NCBI RefSeq assembly: GCF_015645445.1
Contig: NZ_JADOGI010000014.1
Span: forward strand, 18,457 to 82,456
DNA: 64,000 nt
DNA from: Nonomuraea cypriaca
GTDB lineage: Bacteria > Actinomycetota > Actinomycetes > Streptosporangiales > Streptosporangiaceae
Reading direction: 5' to 3'
The position numbers and the translations under genes were made by a program. Shown one piece after another: positions 59,679 through 64,000 of the stretch. A model generated the notes under the pieces. It was not told the DNA's origin, did no database searches, and saw only the letters and a list, made by a program, of their open reading frames with translations. The stretch's first letter is position 1; each line of letters opens with the position of its first letter.

Positions 59679-60400
59679 AGTGGGTGCGGCAGCGCTGCCA
59701 GGCCGCGCCGGGCAGGGCGGCGCCGATGGCCTCGATGAGGCCGCGGTGGGCGTCGGAGATGACCAGCTGGACGCCGGACAGGCCGCGGGCGATGAGGCTG
59801 CGCAGGAAGGCCAGCCAGCCGGCGCCGTCTTCGGCGCTGGTGACGTCCAGGCCGAGAACCTCCCGCTGGCCGTTGGCGTTCACGGCGGTGGCGAGCAGGC
59901 AGTGCACGTTGATCGTGCGGCCGCCCTCGCGCACCTTCTGGGTGAGGGCGTCGATCCAGACGAAGGTGTAGGGGCCGGCGTCCAGCGCGCGGGTGCGGAA
60001 CGCCTCGACCTGCTCATCCAGCGCCTTGGCCATCTGGCTGACCTGGCTTTTGGAGATGTGCTTGATGCCGAGCTGCTCGACCAGCTTGTCGTCGCGGCGG
60101 GTTGATACCCCGAGCAGATAAGACGTGGCGACGACGCTGATCAGCGCCTGCTCGGCCCGGCGACGCCGTTCCAGCAGCCACTCGGGGTAGTAGGAGCCCT
60201 GCCGGAGCTTGGGAATGGCGAGGTCGATGGTTCCTGCGCGGGTGTCCCACTCGGTAGCCGTTGCGCGAGTTGGTCCGCTCGCTGCTGCGCTCGCCGTAGC
60301 CGGCGCCGCACAGGCTGTCGGCTTCGGCCGACATCAACGTCTCGGCCATGGTCTTCACCATGGATCGCAACAGATCCGGGTCGCCGGTCTCGATTCGGAT
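59679..60400 (-). pseudogene. IS256-family transposase, second element, right of ISAzo13
   Basis: Reads LLRSMVKTMAETLMSAEADS LCGAGYGERSSERTNSRNG, then after a frameshift near 60240 QGSYYPEWLLERRRRAE, AKALDEQVEAFRTRALDAGP YTFVWIDAL and VREGGRTINVHCLLATAVNA, stopping at WQRCRTHW. It is homologous to, but clearly different from, the left copy, and it lies in the opposite orientation. The N-terminal 20 or so residues and all sequence after RTH are missing. Confidence 0.85.
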
Positions 60401-60502
60401 GATGCTGAGTCGGTTCCCCCTGTGGGGTGATGACCAGCCCCTGCCATCGCTGCGATCTTCATGAAGACCGGGCAGGCCCTGCCCCGACTCTGGAGGATCG
60501 CC

Positions 60503-61105
60503 ATGAACACCCTCGCGGAGACGCCGCCCGCGACCGGCCGGCTGCGTGCCGCGTGGGCGGCCGCCCACGCGCCCGTGCCTGCAGCGCCACGTTGGACGCG
60601 GATCGCCGCCCACGCTGTCCCGTTCACTGTGTTGCCGGCCAGCCTCTGGCGGATCGCGGGAGTCACGTTCCACCTGCCGATCAGCCACGGCGAGCAGGGC
60701 AGCGGGGAGTTGCCGCCGTGGCTGCCGATGGAGCTGTACGTGGTGCTGTTGTCGATCTTCTCGGAGCTGGTGGCGTTCGCCGCCGTGGGGCTGATCGCCC
60801 GGTGGGGAGAGGTGTTCCCACGCTGGATCCCCGGACTGCGTGGCCGAAGGGTGCCGCCGCTGGTCGCCATCGTCCCGGCGGCGCTCGGGGCGGTCGTGCT
60901 GACCTCCATGTGGACGCTGGTTGCGTTTTCCGTTGCCTGCGGCCGCGACATCTATGGCCGCGTACTGCCCGCGGACTTCCCCCTGGGGGTGCACGACTGG
61001 AAGGGTCTGTTGGCCATCGCCGCGTACGCGCCGCTCCTGCTGTGGGGGCCATTGCTCGGCGCGCTCGCCATCGTGTACTGGCGGCGGACCCGGGTCTCGA
61101 AATGA
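60503..61105 (+). CDS. Membrane protein of unknown function (family A, copy 1)
   Basis: 200 residues, four predicted membrane helices (VPFTVLPASLWRIAGVTF, ELYVVLLSIFSELVAFAAVG, ALGAVVLTSMWTLVAF, LAIAAYAPLLLWGPLLGALA). The loop LIARWGEVFPRWIPGLRGRR VP is shared with the gene at the right window edge. GGAGG precedes ATG 60503 at good spacing; ATG 60461 is less likely. Its stop overlaps the start of the next gene (ATGA). Near a two-component system. Confidence 0.8.
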   Translation: MNTLAETPPATGRLRAAWAAAHAPVPAAPRWTRIAAHAVPFTVLPASLWRIAGVTFHLPISHGEQGSGELPPWLPMELYVVLLSIFSELVAFAAVGLIARWGEVFPRWIPGLRGRRVPPLVAIVPAALGAVVLTSMWTLVAFSVACGRDIYGRVLPADFPLGVHDWKGLLAIAAYAPLLLWGPLLGALAIVYWRRTRVSK

Positions 61106-61671
61106 GCGACCACTGGGCCGCCAACGACGGCATCCGTGAGCCATCTCGCCAGTACCGAATCCCCAGAGGGCCGCCTCACCGCCTCCCGCGCTGGGCCGTC
61201 AGGGCGGCCTACGCATCGGCGCTGTCAGCAACCGTCGTTTCGTCCCGCTGCATACGGCGGACGAGCTCAGGTTCAGCGCCTGGTACGCGCAAGGCGGCGG
61301 GCCCTACCTGGCCGTCCTCAACGGCTTGGCGGAGTTGGCTGGGCCTCTTGGCAGTGAGCCTGATCCGGCCCTGGGTCCTGCTCTTCCCTGTCTGGGTATC
61401 GCTACGCTGCCAGGCGGTCGAGACGTACCTCGGCGGACGCTCGTCACCATGGCGCTTCACCGTGGCGGGCTTTCTGCTTGTCTACACGGTCGGGGCCGCC
61501 GTCCAGCTTGCCGCCGGCTTTCACGAGCAGGGCGCCTTCAGTCCATGGATCGTGGCCTACGGCATACGCAATTCCTGGTCTGGGGCACAGGACTGCTCCT
61601 CGCCGCAAGCTAATACCATTCCCGCACATCCCGAAGGGCCGTACTCCGGCGGGCGACGAGCTGTCCGCTGA
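61102..61671 (+). pseudogene. Degraded membrane-protein gene of the same family
   Basis: Open from ATG 61102 (coupled to the stop upstream), but family-like words occur in different frames: LRFSAWYAQGGGPYLAVLNG LAELAG in one, then LLAVSLIRPWVLLFPVW in another. This implies at least one frameshift. The remaining frame has one clear helix (FTVAGFLLVYTVGAAVQLAA). Confidence 0.5.
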
Positions 61672-61714
61672 CATGAGTGCACAACGCGCTTGGCACCTCG
61701 CCTGGAGGCACCTC

Positions 61715-62377
61715 CTAGAGACCCCCGCCAATGCCCCGCTGCTCGGCCCCGGCGAAGACGAGGCCGAATTCGTAGGCCAGGACCGCGGCCTGGGTGCGGT
61801 CGCGGGCGCTCAGCTTGTCCAGGATATTGCGGACGTGCGTCTTGACCGTCTCCTTCGACACGTACAGCACCGCCGCGATCTCCGCATTGTTCTGCCCGAG
61901 CGCAATGTGCCGTAGCACGTCCAGTTCGCGCGGGGTCAGCTCGACCGGCACGGGCGGCTTCCTTCTGCCGTGATGCGGGGAAGCGATACGCCGCAGCGCG
62001 TCGGGGAAGAGCACCGCGTCGCGGCAGTGCACCAGCCGGATGGCCTCCACCAGCTCATCCGCTGACGCACGCTTGAGCACGTACCCCGCCGCGCCGGCAC
62101 GCAGCGCGCCCCAGACCAACTGGTCGTTCTCGAACGTCGTGACCACGATCACCCGCGTCGTCGGCGAGTGGCGGGCCAGCTCCCGCGTCGCAGCGAGACC
62201 GTCCATTCGTGGCATACGGATGTCCATGAGCACGACGTCCGCGCCGGTACCGGCCTCGACGGCTTCCCGGCCGTCGGCCGCCTCCCCCACGACCTCGATG
62301 CCGTCGTAAACGGACAGCATCGCCGCCCATCCCGACCGGATCAGCTTCTCGTCGTCGGCCAGAACGACGCGGATCAC
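61715..62377 (-). CDS. NarL/LuxR-type response regulator
   Basis: 220 residues. Receiver with acidic pocket DDEK and phospho-Asp in VVLMDIRMPRMDGLAATREL. The LuxR HTH is LTPRELDVLRHIALGQNNAE IAAVLYVSKETVKTHVRNIL. GTG 62377 overlaps the kinase stop (GTGA), better than the ATGs at 62404 or 62431. Confidence 0.93.
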   Translation of the reverse strand: MIRVVLADDEKLIRSGWAAMLSVYDGIEVVGEAADGREAVEAGTGADVVLMDIRMPRMDGLAATRELARHSPTTRVIVVTTFENDQLVWGALRAGAAGYVLKRASADELVEAIRLVHCRDAVLFPDALRRIASPHHGRRKPPVPVELTPRELDVLRHIALGQNNAEIAAVLYVSKETVKTHVRNILDKLSARDRTQAAVLAYEFGLVFAGAEQRGIGGGL

Positions 62378-63438
62378 AGCGGCAGCGTCGCCTGGATGCG
62401 CCATGTGCCGTCCCCCTCCTTCCAGCTGCACGTTCCGCCGGCCAGGCGGGCCCGCAGTCGCATGCCCACCAGGCCACGTCCCTCCCTGCCGGGAGAAGCC
62501 CCGGCCGTCTTGTTCTCCACGGTCAGGACCAGGTCCTTGCCAGCGGCAAGGTCGAGCGTGACCGAGCCGCGCCCATGGCGCAGGGCATTGGTGAGCGCCT
62601 CCCTGGCGATCGCGAAGGCCACGCGCGAGGTCGAAGCCGGGACCCTGTCGAGGCGGCCGAAGGTCGCGTGCACGTCCAGACCGCGGATCAGCGTACCGAG
62701 GGAATCCAGCGTGGGCGCCTCGACCTCGTCACCGTCATCCAGTACGCGGAGCAGCACGTCAAGGTCCTGCTGGGCGTCGCGAGCGGTGCTCACCAGATTG
62801 CCGAGCGAGTCGCCGACCTCTGCGACGCGTGCCTTGCGCAGCGCCGCCTGAGCGGCCATCGCCTGCACCAGAACGACGCTGAGCGCATGGCCGACCGAGT
62901 CGTGCAGCTCCAGGGCCAGCCTCTGGCGACGGCCGAGCTCCTCGATCACCCGGGACGGCTCGGAGCGCAGCAGGTGGCGCGCCACCCACCGCTGGCCGAA
63001 CCCGGCCACCACCATCGCTGCCAGCGTGGCCACCGCGAGGACGCACACCCCCGCCAGTTCACCTGGCACCGCCCGCCACCGCGCCACGTCGCCCAACTGG
63101 ACCAACCCGGGAGACAGCAGCAGGAACCCCGCGCCCAGGGTGGCGCCGCCATACAGGTGCAGGCTCGTCAAAGCCACCAGGTACAGCCGATCAGCCCCCT
63201 CGGGCACATCGACGCCGAGCAGCTCGGACAGCGCGGCCACCTCCAGACGCCGCATCAGCGGCACTGCGGCGAGCAGCATTGAGACGGGCAGGCACGCGGC
63301 CCACAGCACGAGCACACGCTCCGTGGTCTGCTCCGCCAAAATGACCAGGCCGAGCGCCACGGCCACCGGAGTCAGCAGGGCGGCACCCAGCAACTGATAG
63401 ACCGCGGCTCTCACGGTGTGGACGACGGAGGCCTTCAC
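62374..63438 (-). CDS. NarL-type sensor histidine kinase
   Basis: About 354 residues from GTG 63438; ATG 63528 would overlap the divergent gene. Several membrane helices, phospho-acceptor His in LALELHDSVGHALSVVLVQA, and HATPase_c with EALTNALRHGRGSVTLDLAA. Partner of the coupled response regulator. Likely controls the adjacent divergent membrane-protein gene. Confidence 0.9.
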   Translation of the reverse strand: MKASVVHTVRAAVYQLLGAALLTPVAVALGLVILAEQTTERVLVLWAACLPVSMLLAAVPLMRRLEVAALSELLGVDVPEGADRLYLVALTSLHLYGGATLGAGFLLLSPGLVQLGDVARWRAVPGELAGVCVLAVATLAAMVVAGFGQRWVARHLLRSEPSRVIEELGRRQRLALELHDSVGHALSVVLVQAMAAQAALRKARVAEVGDSLGNLVSTARDAQQDLDVLLRVLDDGDEVEAPTLDSLGTLIRGLDVHATFGRLDRVPASTSRVAFAIAREALTNALRHGRGSVTLDLAAGKDLVLTVENKTAGASPGREGRGLVGMRLRARLAGGTCSWKEGDGTWRIQATLPL

Positions 63439-63526
63439 GACGACCGACGTTAGCCGACGATCGCCGCCCGGCCTTCCCTCGGCAGGGGGAGGCGGCCGGA
63501 GGGTGGGCCGCCTACCGTGGGCGGCC

Positions 63527-64000
63527 ATGAAATCACGTACACGGCTCGCCTTGTTGGCCGGGGGCTGGGCGGGGGCCGCCGTGCTCGTGCTGGTGGCGCC
63601 CGGGAACCTGGTCATGCGGCTGTCATTCGGCAAGCTCGACGACCCGGCGCTCGGCCGTCAACTCCTGAGTACGGCGCTGGGGCTCCTGCTAGGTTTGGCC
63701 ACCCTGCGGTACGGCCTGCGCACGGCCACCGGGGTGCCCCGGCAGCGCCCCGACGGGACGGTCCATCCTGCGCTCTGGGCCCGGGTGGTGACGTGGGTGG
63801 CGGCGGGCGCGCCGGTTATGGGATTCTCGGTGCCGCACCTGTTGTGGGGGCTCGGGATTCCGTTCGGGGTGGCGGCGGGCGCCGTTGTGGCAGGGCTGGG
63901 TGGGTCGGCCGTGTTCTGGGGTCTGCTCGTGGCCGGGCCGGTGGCGGGGGCCGTGCTCACACTGGGGCTGATCAGCCGGTGGGGGCAGGTCCTGCCGGGG
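63527..64000 (+). CDS. Membrane protein of unknown function (family A, copy 2; runs off the window)
   Basis: At least 158 residues, open to the last base. Hydrophobic N-terminus MKSRTRLALLAGGWAGAAVL and several helices, with LISRWGQVLPG at the edge, equivalent to LIARWGEVFPRW in the gene at 60503. Divergent from the two-component system. Confidence 0.8.
   Translation, partial: MKSRTRLALLAGGWAGAAVLVLVAPGNLVMRLSFGKLDDPALGRQLLSTALGLLLGLATLRYGLRTATGVPRQRPDGTVHPALWARVVTWVAAGAPVMGFSVPHLLWGLGIPFGVAAGAVVAGLGGSAVFWGLLVAGPVAGAVLTLGLISRWGQVLPG

Noticed and set aside
1..64000. CRISPR arrays, tRNA and rRNA genes
   Set aside because: No regularly spaced direct repeats and no cloverleaf or rRNA-like stretches were noticed by eye; a tRNAscan/Infernal run would settle this.

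Overview
The window comes from a high-GC actinomycete. Supporting signs are codon use, GTG/TTG starts, ATGA/GTGA-coupled genes, LacI/GntR/TetR regulators, Tat and lipoprotein exporters, and ISAzo13, IS256 and rve-type elements. A Streptosporangiaceae-like genome (e.g. Nonomuraea) is a guess only. No rRNA, tRNA or CRISPR was seen.

Region 1 (1-2742): the tail of an ABC ATPase, an MFS exporter and gpmA. Region 2 (2739-19719): an aromatic-acid catabolic island. It holds a Rieske oxygenase, an adrenodoxin-type ferredoxin, two FAD ferredoxin reductases, two members of the 4,5-dihydroxyphthalate decarboxylase family, a class II aldolase-fold protein (the fold of 3,4-dihydroxyphthalate decarboxylases), an alcohol dehydrogenase, LigJ-like and LigK-like enzymes of the protocatechuate 4,5-cleavage route, a gentisate-dioxygenase-like bicupin, a hydrolase, and PanB-like and RpiB-like proteins. 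A GntR/FCD regulator closes the island. Near-palindromic TGGTNNNACCA sites lie at its own promoter and at most of the island's promoters, which suggests one regulon. The island also holds internally deleted relics of its own gene families (ferredoxin, LigJ, decarboxylase, bicupin, MFS), so it was duplicated and is decaying.

Region 3 (19777-34900): a plant-polysaccharide locus. It contains LacI regulators, a GH36 alpha-galactosidase-like enzyme, a 2-hydroxyacid dehydrogenase, a GH43 enzyme, a sugar ABC importer (lipoprotein plus two permeases), a 1524-residue secreted modular protein and a Tat-exported alginate-lyase-family protein. Region 4 (35162-37111) is a graveyard of truncated hydrolase, glycosidase, GH127 and SDR genes. 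Region 5 (37793-44407): a DsbA/FrnE-TetR pair with twin operators, a GlxA-like regulator with a quinone oxidoreductase, an orphan histidine kinase, and a second methionine aminopeptidase divergent from a small XRE regulator, with GGTATA palindromes.

Region 6 (44437-60400) is a mobile-element mosaic. A RIT element (three overlapping tyrosine recombinases, 56-bp perfect inverted repeats) splits an rve transposase. It is followed by IS, ABC-transporter, SBP, integrase and Nudix fragments, an intact CocE/NonD hydrolase, a P-loop kinase-like gene, and an ISAzo13 element whose two ends abut inverted halves of two different IS256 elements. Region 7 (60503-64000): related membrane proteins and a NarL-type two-component system.
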